Of a stretch of 40,928 nt of DNA, positions 1 through 8,258 are shown in pieces. The stretch covers positions 1-40,928 of the forward strand of contig JACZYA010000011.1 in the NCBI GenBank assembly GCA_022571295.1. The letters run 5' to 3'. The notes beneath the pieces were generated by a model. That model was not told where the DNA came from. It did no database searches and saw only the letters and a list, made by a program, of their open reading frames with translations. The DNA is from Acidobacteriota bacterium. Lineage in GTDB: Bacteria > Acidobacteriota > Terriglobia > Acidiferrales > 2-02-FULL-67-57. The position numbers and the translations under genes are program-made. Position 1 is the stretch's first letter. Each line of letters begins with the position of its first letter.

Positions 1-184
1 CGGAGAGCCGCAGCGGACTGCACAGGCGATCTTGGGACATAGGGACAGCAGGACTACGGACAAGTACATCCACTCCGTTCCTGAATCAGAGCGGAGGGCG
101 ATGGACAAGGTTGCGGAGTTGTTGTTCCCAAGTGTTCCCAACTTCGGGAAACGGGAAAACGGGAGTAAGCATCTACCCAATTAG
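1..184 (+). CDS. Tyrosine recombinase/integrase, C-terminal fragment (cut by window edge)
   Basis: Reading from base 2 there is an open frame of 60 codons to a TAG at 182-184 with no start, so the gene begins left of the window. The visible part carries an LGHRD motif (His at codon 13) followed by TTDKYIH. This is the usual end of a tyrosine recombinase catalytic domain: the LGH histidine, then the nucleophilic tyrosine about nine residues later (Tyr codon 65-67). Such enzymes cut and rejoin DNA during integration or excision of mobile elements. The tail after the tyrosine is about 38 residues and rich in charged residues. The arginines of the active site lie outside the window, so activity cannot be judged. 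It suggests that a mobile element or its remnant lies to the left. Confidence 0.8.
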   Translation, partial: GEPQRTAQAILGHRDSRTTDKYIHSVPESERRAMDKVAELLFPSVPNFGKRENGSKHLPN

Positions 185-250
185 TATGAACAGGTTACGG
201 CAAACCCGGCACCCCGCCGATAGGCTGAGAAAGTTATCCCCCAGATTAGA

Positions 251-278
251 GTGGGGCAGACAGTCTTGCCTGCCCCAC
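251..278. repeat. Perfect 9-bp inverted repeat (GTGGGGCAG / CTGCCCCAC)
   Basis: GTGGGGCAG at 251-259 faces CTGCCCCAC at 270-278 around a 10-base loop. It sits in the 184-base gap between the recombinase end and the S9 peptidase stop. The core GGCAGACA resembles the palindrome at 39963-39982, so it may belong to a dispersed palindromic repeat family. It could also end transcripts of the S9 gene, although no clear T-run follows. The rest of 185-368 shows no gene. Confidence 0.6.
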
Positions 279-299
279 TGGAATCAGCTTGGAAGAGGT

Positions 300-316
300 G
301 CCTGCCTACGGCAGGC
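300..316. repeat. Short hairpin GCCTGCC-TAC-GGCAGGC with trailing GCAGGCAGGC
   Basis: Perfect 7-bp stem with a 3-base loop, followed directly by two more GCAGGC units. The same GCCTGCC/GGCAGGC arms recur at 35031-35064 next to tRNA-Ser. It lies just past the S9 gene stop and is either a dispersed repeat or a transcript-end hairpin. Confidence 0.5.
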
Positions 317-368
317 AGGCGCAGGCAGGCTCAGCACCCGCATGCACTCTTCTTGGAGTTTCTTTAGC

Positions 369-3092
369 TTACTCGTCCTCGTTCTTTATTGCCTCGCCAC
401 GAACAACGCGCAAGCCGCGATAGGCCTCACCGGCTTCCACCCGACGGTTCTTGGGATCAGCCGGCTGGTCGGCGCTGCCGCCCATCAGCATCCCGCTCCC
501 ATCCGCGCCAATGCACCACTCGGCCACGTTGCCGCCTAGGTCGAAGACCAGTTCTTCTGTGCCGCGTCCCTTGAATTGCCCCGCCGCGCGCAGCAGCGGC
601 GCATCACCTTCTAGTTTGGCAATCTTCTTCGCCAGCTGTTCGGCGTCGTCTGGGTTGGGCGCGTAGCCCGCCCAATGGTCGAGTGTGTTCTCGTTGCCGC
701 GGGTTGATTCGTAGATGGCTCTGACCTCGCCCTCGTTCGGGATGCGGTAGGTTTCGCCCGTGAGTTGTGAGAGCCATGCCGCGTAAGCCTGTGCTTGCTC
801 GAAGCTGATGCCATTGGCCGGGAAGTTCTCCGTGCCGGCATCGAAGCGATACTTGCGGTCAAAGGCGGCGTACTGCGCGCGCGTCACTTCAAAGCGCCCA
901 ATGAGGGCGTCCTTGTGCTCCACCACTTCTGGCACCAGCTTCTTTCTTACCTGTACGCCGTAGTTGTTTCCGATTTTCTGAATGCGCGCGCTCTTCAGAG
1001 CAACGTCGAGCGGCGAGCCTTCTTTGAACGCCTCGTTTGGCTCTTTGTAAGTTCCGAACAGGTAGCGGTCGAACCACGCCAGGTCTTCCTCCAGCTTACG
1101 CTTCTGGTGCTGGTACTTGCGCAGCCCGTGCGGCTCGCCCGGGAAGACCAGGAACTTCACCGGCGTCTCGGTCGCCTGCTGCATCACGCGGAAGTGCGAC
1201 CAGCTCTGACTGGGCGGCACATTCACATCCTCCGTCCCGGTGTAGATGATGGTGGGCGTGGTGACGTCCTTCAGCCGGAAGTAGGGCGACTTCTTGATGT
1301 AGAACTCCGGATTTTCGTAGGGCGCCATGCCGAAGTAGTAGTTGTCGAACGAGGCGCCGAATATGACGTTGCCCCAGTCGCTGATCCACTCCACGTCGCC
1401 CGCGCCCGCCGAGGCCACCTTGTAGCGCCGGCTGCGCGTAATCAGCTCCGTGGTCAGGATGGCGCCGTTTGACCAACCCATCGTGCCGAGCTTGTCCGGG
1501 TCCACCAGCCCGCGCTCGATCAGGTAGTCCACACCGTTTTCAATATCCACCCGCTCCAGGTCGTAGTAGTTGCCGCAGCAAATGGATTCCACCCACTCCA
1601 GTCCGTAGTTGCCGCTGCCGTGGTAGTTGACCTTCAGGACAAACGCGCCCCGCTGCGCCAGCAGAATCTTCGGCGTGCTGTAGCTTTGGCTCCAAGCGTC
1701 CAGGTCCGTGCCCGACGGTCCGCCGTGGATGGAAAGCATCAGCGGATACTTCTTGCCTTCTTCGTAGTTCAGCGGGTAGTGGAGGACGCCCTCGACTTTG
1801 TCGTCGCGCGCACCCTTCCAGTGCACGATCTCGGTCCGGTAGAGAGGCTTGCCTTTGAAGTTTGGGTTCAGGCCGGTCAACTGCTCCGCGTTCTCAATGG
1901 TCGTGCCGTTGAGCTGCGCCCGGTACCACTGCGTCGGCTGGCTGGCGGTCGAGTGGTTGTACACCAGCGTCCGCCCGTCCTTCCCCAGCGCCCAGCTGAA
2001 GATGTTTTTTTCGTGCTCGCCCGTGACCACAGCCATCGTCCAAGATCCGCCATTCTTGGTGTAGCGCGCCGGTCGGAAGCGCACCCCGTCGGCCATCAGC
2101 GCCAGGAAGCCGTCCTCGGTGGTGCGCACGCTGCCGCCGAAGCCGCCCAGTCCGTTCTCCCATTGGAGGTTCACCTGCTGCATTTCCCCGCTCGCCAGGT
2201 CGTAGTAGTAGAGAAGCTCGATGCTGGCGGTGAAGTAGTGCGGGTCGCTGGAGTACTCGGACGTGAAGTAGAAGCCGTTCGAGTCTTTGGCCCATTCTAA
2301 TCCTCTCACCAGCAGGCGCCGGTCGGCGGCAATCTGTTTCATCTCGCCGCTTTCGAGGTTGGTCAGGAAAACCACCGGCGGAACCTTGTGGTCAAACACA
2401 AAGTGGAGGCTGCGCTCGTGCCGCGTCACCGCCCATTGGCCGTCGGGCGAGACCGCCAAGCCTTGAATCCAGTCGTCGTTTTCGGTCACTCGCGTGACCT
2501 TCTTGTTCTTTACCTTTAGCAGGAAGATGCGCACCGGCGGTTCGTGCTGCTCGTCATCTATTACCCTGGAGGTATCTTTCTCTTTCTTGAGGTTGCGCTC
2601 GTACAGCGTCGCGTCTTCCTGTGCGATGAAGACAATGGTGTCCTTGTCTTTCCACTCGAAGCCCCGGATGCCGCGTTCAAACTCGGTCAGGTACCAGGGC
2701 TCGCCGCCCTGGGGGTTGATGAGCCAGAGCTGCGTCCTCGATGCGCCTTCCTTCTTCTTCGGCAGCGGCCGCGAACTGAGGAAGGCAATCAACCGCCCGT
2801 CGGGCGACCAGCGCGGACTGCGGTAGGTGTCGGTCCCGCGCGTCAGTTGGATTTCCTCTTTCTCGGTCAAGCTGCTCAGGAACAGGTTGGAGATCCGCCC
2901 GCCCTTGTCTTTGTCCATCCGCGTCTTCACCCACACCGCCCACTGGCCGTCGGGTGAAACCCGGAATTGGCCTGCGCTTTCAGCCAACAGCACGTCCTCC
3001 ACCGTCCACTCGCTTTTCTTCTCCGCCGCCAGGCTCCAGGTGAAGCACACCAGGGCAAGAGCTACCACGCCAATCTTCCACGCACGATTCAT
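369..3092 (-). CDS. Secreted S9 (prolyl oligopeptidase family) peptidase with C-terminal FGE/SUMF1-like domain
   Basis: 907 residues. Residues 1-23 form a signal peptide (charged start, hydrophobic core, then LAAEKK), so the protein is exported. Residues about 30-410 hold WD40/PD40-type repeats (several VSPDGQW and WSPDGR motifs), forming the propeller that gates S9 enzymes. The alpha/beta hydrolase domain follows (about 420-685) with GWSNG (Ser541), Asp622 in GTEDVNVP and His655 in GEPHG, a complete catalytic triad. Residues about 715-900 look like a formylglycine-generating-enzyme/sulfatase-modifying fold (EVTRAQYAAF, PANGISFEQAQAYAAW, DLGGNVAEW, GLRVVRG). The ATG start has AGGAG just upstream. 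It is likely co-transcribed with the DoxX gene 44 bases upstream. The fusion is unusual. The added domain has one cysteine (WC), so formylglycine-generating activity is doubtful and a binding role is more likely. Confidence 0.88.
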   Translation of the reverse strand: MNRAWKIGVVALALVCFTWSLAAEKKSEWTVEDVLLAESAGQFRVSPDGQWAVWVKTRMDKDKGGRISNLFLSSLTEKEEIQLTRGTDTYRSPRWSPDGRLIAFLSSRPLPKKKEGASRTQLWLINPQGGEPWYLTEFERGIRGFEWKDKDTIVFIAQEDATLYERNLKKEKDTSRVIDDEQHEPPVRIFLLKVKNKKVTRVTENDDWIQGLAVSPDGQWAVTRHERSLHFVFDHKVPPVVFLTNLESGEMKQIAADRRLLVRGLEWAKDSNGFYFTSEYSSDPHYFTASIELLYYYDLASGEMQQVNLQWENGLGGFGGSVRTTEDGFLALMADGVRFRPARYTKNGGSWTMAVVTGEHEKNIFSWALGKDGRTLVYNHSTASQPTQWYRAQLNGTTIENAEQLTGLNPNFKGKPLYRTEIVHWKGARDDKVEGVLHYPLNYEEGKKYPLMLSIHGGPSGTDLDAWSQSYSTPKILLAQRGAFVLKVNYHGSGNYGLEWVESICCGNYYDLERVDIENGVDYLIERGLVDPDKLGTMGWSNGAILTTELITRSRRYKVASAGAGDVEWISDWGNVIFGASFDNYYFGMAPYENPEFYIKKSPYFRLKDVTTPTIIYTGTEDVNVPPSQSWSHFRVMQQATETPVKFLVFPGEPHGLRKYQHQKRKLEEDLAWFDRYLFGTYKEPNEAFKEGSPLDVALKSARIQKIGNNYGVQVRKKLVPEVVEHKDALIGRFEVTRAQYAAFDRKYRFDAGTENFPANGISFEQAQAYAAWLSQLTGETYRIPNEGEVRAIYESTRGNENTLDHWAGYAPNPDDAEQLAKKIAKLEGDAPLLRAAGQFKGRGTEELVFDLGGNVAEWCIGADGSGMLMGGSADQPADPKNRRVEAGEAYRGLRVVRGEAIKNEDE

Positions 3093-3136
3093 GATCGTCT
3101 CCTTTTCTCTTTATCCCGTGGTCACGGGATTCATCT

Positions 3137-3559
3137 TCAAGCTTTGTCTCTGAACAGCAAGCGGTCCAGCGAGAAGGTGCCCGCTCCTGTCGTCAACAAC
3201 AAGAATGCAACCACTGCCAGCAGCAGCGGGTATTCGTCTCGACTGCTGCCCAGGAAGCCCAGCACGCCCCGCTCAGCCGCTTTCCAGTGCACTTGCAGGA
3301 AGGCAATGAACATCTCTCCGGAAATGAAAAAAGCCGCGAAGCGGGTGAACAACCCCAAGATTAGGAGCAGCCCGCCGAAAGTTTCCACCGCGCCGACGAC
3401 ATAGACGGTCCAGGCCGGGAACCCCATCTGCGGAAAGCGCTCCAAGAAAGGCGCGCTGTTCAGCAGCTTTGGATAGCCGTGGGTAATCATCGCCGCGCCC
3501 ATCACAGCCCGGACCAGCAACAACCCCACAGGTTTCAGGCTCGTGAGTTTTGCCAGCAC
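3137..3559 (-). CDS. DoxX family membrane protein
   Basis: 140 residues from a GTG at 3559. An in-frame GTG at 3574 also exists, but AGGAGG lies just before 3559, inside the longer frame, which favours the shorter form. The protein has about four hydrophobic segments and the family signature LLLVRAVMGAAMITHGYPKL near the N-terminus, with VGAVETFGGLLLILG following. DoxX/SURF4-like proteins are small inner-membrane proteins; some are linked to thiol or quinone redox chemistry, but the role of most is unknown. The gene sits 42 bases after the lysine dehydrogenase-like gene and 44 before the S9 peptidase on the same strand, so a three-gene transcript is likely. No specific substrate can be assigned. 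Confidence 0.82.
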   Translation of the reverse strand: MLAKLTSLKPVGLLLVRAVMGAAMITHGYPKLLNSAPFLERFPQMGFPAWTVYVVGAVETFGGLLLILGLFTRFAAFFISGEMFIAFLQVHWKAAERGVLGFLGSSRDEYPLLLAVVAFLLLTTGAGTFSLDRLLFRDKA

Positions 3560-3601
3560 AGTTCCTCCTTTCACTCCGTTATCTTACTGCCGTCTGTTTT
3601 C

Positions 3602-4759
3602 TCAGGTCTGTGACCAGCGTCGCCGCACCCGCACACCGCGCCGGCGCAGTTCCCGCAGGAATTCCTCTGCCGGTACGGCCTGTTCCAGCGTGTGGACGCC
3701 CGGTGGAATTTCGCCCCGCGCCAGAAGCTGCACCGCAATCGAGGTCGGGAAAGCAGTGGTTCGCATCATGGCGGTCAGGCCGCTCCGCCGGTCGTAGGTA
3801 TCGCGCATTTCATAGATCAGCTGGCGGCGCCCGCGCGGGGTTTGCCCCTCCAGCACAGCTCGCACCAGCACGATGTCCGGTTCGTTGGATCCCAGCGACT
3901 GCTCCAACAACCGCACCAGCACCTGCCGCGGACTTACGCTTCCCCCGCCCACCCGGACAGTCTCTGAGGAGAACAAGCCGAGCGCGCGTAGCACGCGGAT
4001 TTTCTCGCAGTGCCCCCGGTACCGTATGGTTTTCTCGTGCAGCTCCCGGACCTGCCGAAACGTGCGCGGCAGCGTGGAGCTTCCGCCCGAGGTGTAGAAA
4101 GCCTCCAGCGGCGGCAAGCCTCGGAAGCGAATGGCCTCAAGCCCTGTCAGCGGCTCCACCTGCCGCCGTCGTCCGCCGGTGATGATTTCCACCGGCGCGG
4201 CGTACTCGTTGATTAGTCCTTCCGGCGAAAAATAAAGAGCATAGTCCAGGGGCGGTCGCGGCCGCTGCGGCAGGCCGCCCACGCAGATGTGAATCCGTTC
4301 CAGGCGAGTAAAAGCCATCGCTCCGTGCGCCACCAGCACTGAGCTCAACCCCGGCGCCAACCCGCAGTCGGGCAGCAGAGCGACCCCTCGGCGGCGCGCC
4401 ACTTGGTGCAATTGTTGCTGGGCGTCGCGCACTTCGTGGCTGCCTCCCAAGTCGCAGAACGGAACACCGGCGCGGATGGCGGCGCGCGCCAGAGCCAGGT
4501 TCTGCCGGTAGGGCAGGGCACTCGTCACGGCGTCGTAGCGCCCCAGAAGCCGGGCCACAGCTTTTCCATTGGTAGAGTCTAGATGGTGCACGGCTAGGCG
4601 GCGCGCGCTGCTGTGCCGGGCGACGCGCGCCAGCGCTCCCCGGTTCTTGTCGGCCACGCCCACCTGCGCCACACCCCGGCTGCGCAGCAAGTCGTACACG
4701 ATAGCGGCGCCGATGCGGCCCGCCCCCAAGACCAGAATGCGTGTACCCCTCTTTTGCAT
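3602..4759 (-). CDS. Saccharopine dehydrogenase family protein, L-lysine 6-dehydrogenase-like
   Basis: 385 residues from the ATG at 4759. The N-terminus is a Rossmann nucleotide-binding fold (ILVLGAGRIGAAIVYDLL). It is followed by features I recall from L-lysine 6-dehydrogenases: FCDLGGSHEV, LLPDCGLAPGLSS, VGGLPQRPRPPLDYAL, FYTSGGSSTL and KTIRYRGHCEK. These enzymes oxidise the epsilon-amino group of lysine with NAD(P), giving aminoadipate semialdehyde, which cyclises to piperideine-6-carboxylate. The frame stays open much further upstream, but that part is antisense to pfkA; the GxGxxG fold directly after the ATG settles the start. It is divergent from pfkA across 72 bases. The substrate could be another diamine or amino acid. 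Confidence 0.8.
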   Translation of the reverse strand: MQKRGTRILVLGAGRIGAAIVYDLLRSRGVAQVGVADKNRGALARVARHSSARRLAVHHLDSTNGKAVARLLGRYDAVTSALPYRQNLALARAAIRAGVPFCDLGGSHEVRDAQQQLHQVARRRGVALLPDCGLAPGLSSVLVAHGAMAFTRLERIHICVGGLPQRPRPPLDYALYFSPEGLINEYAAPVEIITGGRRRQVEPLTGLEAIRFRGLPPLEAFYTSGGSSTLPRTFRQVRELHEKTIRYRGHCEKIRVLRALGLFSSETVRVGGGSVSPRQVLVRLLEQSLGSNEPDIVLVRAVLEGQTPRGRRQLIYEMRDTYDRRSGLTAMMRTTAFPTSIAVQLLARGEIPPGVHTLEQAVPAEEFLRELRRRGVRVRRRWSQT

Positions 4760-4831
4760 GGCGATGCTGAGTTTATAGTAGAATTCATTGGCAGCGAAAG
4801 TCCCACCAGTGCTCGTGTGTGAGGAAAAGTG
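4760..4831. promoter_or_regulatory. Divergent promoter region between lysine dehydrogenase-like gene and pfkA
   Basis: This 72-base gap must serve both divergent genes. It has an AT-rich core at 4771-4789, including TATAGT (4774-4779) on the + strand and TATAAA on the - strand (4772-4777). No good -35 box pairs with either. GAGG at 4821-4824 is the pfkA ribosome binding site. The promoter assignment is inferred from position. Confidence 0.35.
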
Positions 4832-5914
4832 ATGGCAGCAGAAATCCAGCGCATTGGAGTTTGCACCGGCGGCGGTGACTGTCCGGGCTTGAACGCCGTC
4901 ATTCGCGGTGTGGTCAAGACCGCCCTGCTTCGCTACCACTGGCAGGTGACTGGCATCCAGGACGGCTTCGACGGCCTCATCTGGCCGGAAAAATCCCAGG
5001 AGCTTGGTCACGACCACGTCCGCGGCATCCTGACGCGCGGCGGCACCATCCTGGGTACTACCAATCGCGGCAACCCCTTCGCCTACGAGCTGGTCGAAAA
5101 CGGCCACAAAGTGGTGAAGGATTTCTCCCAGCGCTGTCTGGAGAACGCAAAGAAAATCGGGCTGGACGCGCTGGTGGTGATCGGCGGCGACGGCACGCTC
5201 AACATCGCCAATGAGTTCTACCGGCTCGGCCTGCCGGTGGTGGGTGTCCCGAAAACAATCGACAACGACCTCTCCGTCACCGAGATCACTTTTGGGTTCA
5301 CGACTGCGCTCCAGACCGCCACCGAAGCCATTGACAAAATTCAGACCACCGCCGAGAGCCATCATCGCGTGATGATCGTGGAGGTGATGGGGCGGGACGC
5401 CGGCTGGATTGCGCTCGAAGCCGGGCTGGCGGGCGACGCCGACATCATCCTGATTCCCGAAATTCCTTTCACGGTGGAGAAAGTTTGCGAGAAGATCGAG
5501 GAGCGCGAGCGCTTGGGCCGCAAGTTCAGCATCGTGGTCGTGGCCGAAGGGGCCAAGTTCCCACCCCGGGACGCTGAGGGCAAGCCCATTCCTCCGGCTG
5601 AGCCCGGTCAGGTAGGAAACACCCTGGCGTTTTCCATCCGCCAACACACTCAGAAAGACGTGCGCGTGACTGTTCTGGGGCATCTCCAGCGAGGCGGTAC
5701 GCCCTTGGCTTTTGATCGCTTGCTCAGCTTGCGCTTCGGCGTCGCGGCCGTGGACCTCATCGCCAAGGGAGAATTTGGCCGCATGGTCTGTCTCCGCTGC
5801 GACAAGATTCAAACCACCACCCTGGCGGAAGCGGTGGGTGTGTACAAGACAGTGAACCCCGACAACGACTTGCTGCGCACCGCCCGCTCCCTGGGCATTA
5901 CTTTCGGTGACTGA
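4832..5914 (+). CDS. pfkA: 6-phosphofructokinase (ATP or PPi donor unresolved)
   Basis: 360 residues from ATG 4832; a GTG immediately before it at 4829 is also possible. The protein starts with the family motif TGGGDCPGLNAVIRG (residues 12-26), then IGGDGT (117-122) and PKTIDND (140-146), and MGRDAGWIAL and GHLQRGGTP further on. It phosphorylates fructose 6-phosphate at C1 in glycolysis, in the cytoplasm. In E. coli-type ATP enzymes the two donor-site positions are Gly and Gly; in classical PPi enzymes they are Asp and Lys. Here they are Gly121 and Lys141, the mixed pattern reported for actinobacterial group III enzymes, some of which use ATP. The donor is therefore uncertain. The gene is followed after 36 bases by the cyclodeaminase-like gene and is probably co-transcribed with it. 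Confidence 0.93.
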   Translation: MAAEIQRIGVCTGGGDCPGLNAVIRGVVKTALLRYHWQVTGIQDGFDGLIWPEKSQELGHDHVRGILTRGGTILGTTNRGNPFAYELVENGHKVVKDFSQRCLENAKKIGLDALVVIGGDGTLNIANEFYRLGLPVVGVPKTIDNDLSVTEITFGFTTALQTATEAIDKIQTTAESHHRVMIVEVMGRDAGWIALEAGLAGDADIILIPEIPFTVEKVCEKIEERERLGRKFSIVVVAEGAKFPPRDAEGKPIPPAEPGQVGNTLAFSIRQHTQKDVRVTVLGHLQRGGTPLAFDRLLSLRFGVAAVDLIAKGEFGRMVCLRCDKIQTTTLAEAVGVYKTVNPDNDLLRTARSLGITFGD

Positions 5915-5950
5915 GCCGCCTGCTGTCCTTGGTTGTTTCCGAGGTGTTCG

Positions 5951-6931
5951 GTGGACGTTTTGTACCTGACCGAAGCCGAAGTCGAGCGCCTGTTGACGAT
6001 GGAGATGGCATTGGAGGCGCTCGAAGCTGCTTTCCGCGCCGCTGCCGCCGGCAAAGCCGCCAATCATCCGCGCCGCCGCCTGCGTTCCGCCGAGGGCGTC
6101 CTGCTGCTCTACATGGCAGCCTTGGATGAAAGCTCTGGTTACTTCGGGCTCAAGATTTATACCGCTGGGCCCACCGGAGTTCGTTTTCTAGTCCTGCTCT
6201 ATGACAACCGTACCGGCGAACTGGTCGCCCTGCTGGAGGCTGATTTTCTCGGCCGCATGCGCACCGGCGCGGCCAGCGGGCTGGCTACCAAGCATCTGGC
6301 GCGGCCGGACGCCGCCCGCGTCGGCATTCTCGGCACCGGCCATCAGGCGCCCACGCAGTTGCAGGCCATCGCTCAGGTGCGGCGGCTTGCATCCGTCCGT
6401 GCCTACAGCCCCACGCTTGAGCGCCGGCGCGCTTTCGCTGACCGGATGAGCCGAGAGCTGGATCTGGCAGTCGAGGCCGTGGATTCGGCTGAGGCGGCGG
6501 TTCGTGACGCTGACATTGTCGTTGCGATCACCAGTGCGCGCGAGCCGGTCCTGCAGGGAGCGTGGCTGGCACCCGGGGCTCACGTCAACGCGGCGGGAGC
6601 CAACTTTGCCCGCAAGCGCGAGTTGGATGATGCCGTCATCGCGCGTGCCGACCGCATCGTGGTCGATTCGCGTGAGCAGGCTAAGTTGGAGGCCGGCGAC
6701 TTAATCGCCCCCTTCCAGTCGCACCCGGAACGCTGGCAGGACGTGCGCGAGCTGAGCCAGCTTGTCTCGGGTGACGTGCCCGGACGAACCAGCGAGGAAG
6801 AGATTACGCTTTTCAAGTCGCTCGGTGTGGCGCTGGAGGATGTTGCCACCGCCGCACGCGTGGTCGCGCGTGCCCGTCGCGAGGGTGTGGGGCGGACGAA
6901 CGCAATGTGGGCGTCCGGTTTGGTTCCTTAG
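5951..6931 (+). CDS. Ornithine cyclodeaminase/mu-crystallin family protein
   Basis: 326 residues from the GTG at 5951, preferred because GAGG at 5941-5944 stands six bases before it; an in-frame TTG at 5933 would add six residues. Family features are the N-terminal helix LTEAEVERLLTMEMALEALE, GRMRTGAASGLATKHLARPDA, the Rossmann motif VGILGTGHQA, and GAHVNAAGAN. Members use NAD(P)H for ornithine cyclodeamination, alanine dehydrogenation, or reduction of cyclic ketimines such as piperideine-2-carboxylate. The active-site residues visible here do not choose among these. The nearby lysine 6-dehydrogenase-like gene makes an imine-reductase role attractive but unproven. Its stop overlaps that of the convergent TPR gene by four bases. 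Confidence 0.85.
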   Translation: MDVLYLTEAEVERLLTMEMALEALEAAFRAAAAGKAANHPRRRLRSAEGVLLLYMAALDESSGYFGLKIYTAGPTGVRFLVLLYDNRTGELVALLEADFLGRMRTGAASGLATKHLARPDAARVGILGTGHQAPTQLQAIAQVRRLASVRAYSPTLERRRAFADRMSRELDLAVEAVDSAEAAVRDADIVVAITSAREPVLQGAWLAPGAHVNAAGANFARKRELDDAVIARADRIVVDSREQAKLEAGDLIAPFQSHPERWQDVRELSQLVSGDVPGRTSEEEITLFKSLGVALEDVATAARVVARARREGVGRTNAMWASGLVP

Positions 6932-8133
6932 CGGCTCAAGGCACGCAGTCGCTGTTGGGCCAGCCGCCGCGGCTCTTCATATGGCATGGCCGCCACCCGC
7001 TCGAATTCCGCGCGCGCCCGCTCCGGCTGCTTCTGCGCAATGTAGATTTCTCCCCGGCGCAGCGCCGAGAACGCCTTCACCAAGCCGTCACCTTCTTCCC
7101 GCTCGCCCACGTGGAAAAACGCGCTCAGCGCCCGGTCGAGTTCTCCTACTTGCAAATGCATGATTCCGATCTGGTAGTACAACCGCTCGCGTGGCACTTT
7201 TGAGTAGCCGGGGACTCCGGCTTCGACCTGCTCGACCACTTGCGTGTACACTTCCAGCGCGGCGGCCCGATTGCCTTCGCGTTCGTAGGTGCGTCCTACT
7301 TCCAGCCGCAGGAGGAGATTACGCGGATAATACTGGCTGAGGGTCTCGTACAATTGCCGCGCATAGGCATACTTCTTCTCACGGTTATAGACTACCCCCA
7401 AGAAGATGGCGGCGCCGCTGCTCACCTGCTGGCCGTTGGCGATCGCGTCCTGCAGCAGTGCGATGCCGCGGCTCTTGTTCCCTCGATGGCCGATCAAAAA
7501 AACAAGGAACTTGATCCCGCCCGGAAGGCTGCCCACCACATACTGGTACAAGCCGGGCACCAGCTTGGCGTCGTGGTAGTTCGGGTCTAGCTTCAATACT
7601 TGTCGGTGAAGCTGGTTGGCTTTGCTGGCCGCGCGCAGCGCATCCAGGTACTTCTTCTCCAGGGTGAATTTGTAGTTGGCTTCGATGCTGTAGGCGACCC
7701 CCTGTGCGTACAGGGCTTCGGTGTCGTAGCGGTTTTCTTGCAGGCGTTGCTGGCAGAGCTGTTTGACCGTGGCAACGCGCTGGCGGATCAACGCCATTCG
7801 TTCCGGGTCCGGTTTCGGCTTCTGAGCCTTCAGGAAGGCGTTGCTGGCCGCGTACAGGTTCCCCTCCAGTCGTCTCGTCCGGTAAAGCTCCTGGAACAGG
7901 AAGACATTCGTCAAATAGTTGTGGAACAGAACGTTGTCGGGGTCTCCTTCCAGCGCTTTCTGCAGGTCGGCGATCGCTTCGTCGTATTCCAGGTTGTAGA
8001 AGTGGTCCAGGCCGGCGTGCGCATACACCCAAGGGTCCACGCCGTCGGCCCGCGCCGCCACTCCACCCAGCGCCAGCCCCAGGCTGAGCGCTGCCGCAAG
8101 GGTCCATCGTTTCCATTGGTTGTCGATTCTCAC
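6928..8133 (-). CDS. Exported tetratricopeptide-repeat protein of unknown function
   Basis: 401 residues from a GTG at 8133; no clear ribosome binding site precedes it, so the exact start is uncertain. Residues about 10-30 form a signal peptide ending in ARADG. The mature part is almost entirely helical repeats of TPR type: YNLEYDEAIADLQKALEGDP near residue 45, a stretch at 220-290 with NREKKYAYARQLYETLSQYYP and EGNRAAALEVYTQVV, and a last repeat with AQKQPERARAEFERVAAMP. TPRs bind other proteins, so this is probably a periplasmic scaffold. A GG-rich VVGSLPGGIKFLVFLIGHRG segment in the middle may be membrane-associated. It lies 125 bases after the zf-HC2 gene and may belong to the sigma factor regulon. 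Confidence 0.75.
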   Translation of the reverse strand: MRIDNQWKRWTLAAALSLGLALGGVAARADGVDPWVYAHAGLDHFYNLEYDEAIADLQKALEGDPDNVLFHNYLTNVFLFQELYRTRRLEGNLYAASNAFLKAQKPKPDPERMALIRQRVATVKQLCQQRLQENRYDTEALYAQGVAYSIEANYKFTLEKKYLDALRAASKANQLHRQVLKLDPNYHDAKLVPGLYQYVVGSLPGGIKFLVFLIGHRGNKSRGIALLQDAIANGQQVSSGAAIFLGVVYNREKKYAYARQLYETLSQYYPRNLLLRLEVGRTYEREGNRAAALEVYTQVVEQVEAGVPGYSKVPRERLYYQIGIMHLQVGELDRALSAFFHVGEREEGDGLVKAFSALRRGEIYIAQKQPERARAEFERVAAMPYEEPRRLAQQRLRALSR

Positions 8134-8258
8134 GGCCGGTCTGCGGTGCCTCGTTCGATTTTATCGCGACGCTGGGTTCCTCTGGGCATCGGGGTCGTCT
8201 TGAGTAGAGATGCGGGTTTCAGCCCTTGGGGTGGATGGCGGGAAGGGCTGGGGGCGGC

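Noticed and set aside
111-539. Open frame of 142 codons on the + strand
   Set aside because: Overlaps the recombinase tail in another frame, crosses repeats, and then runs antisense to the S9 gene end.
4760-6067. Upstream extension of the lysine dehydrogenase-like frame to 821 residues
   Set aside because: It is fully antisense to pfkA and the cyclodeaminase start. The Rossmann motif begins right after the ATG at 4759, and the extension has no recognisable domain.
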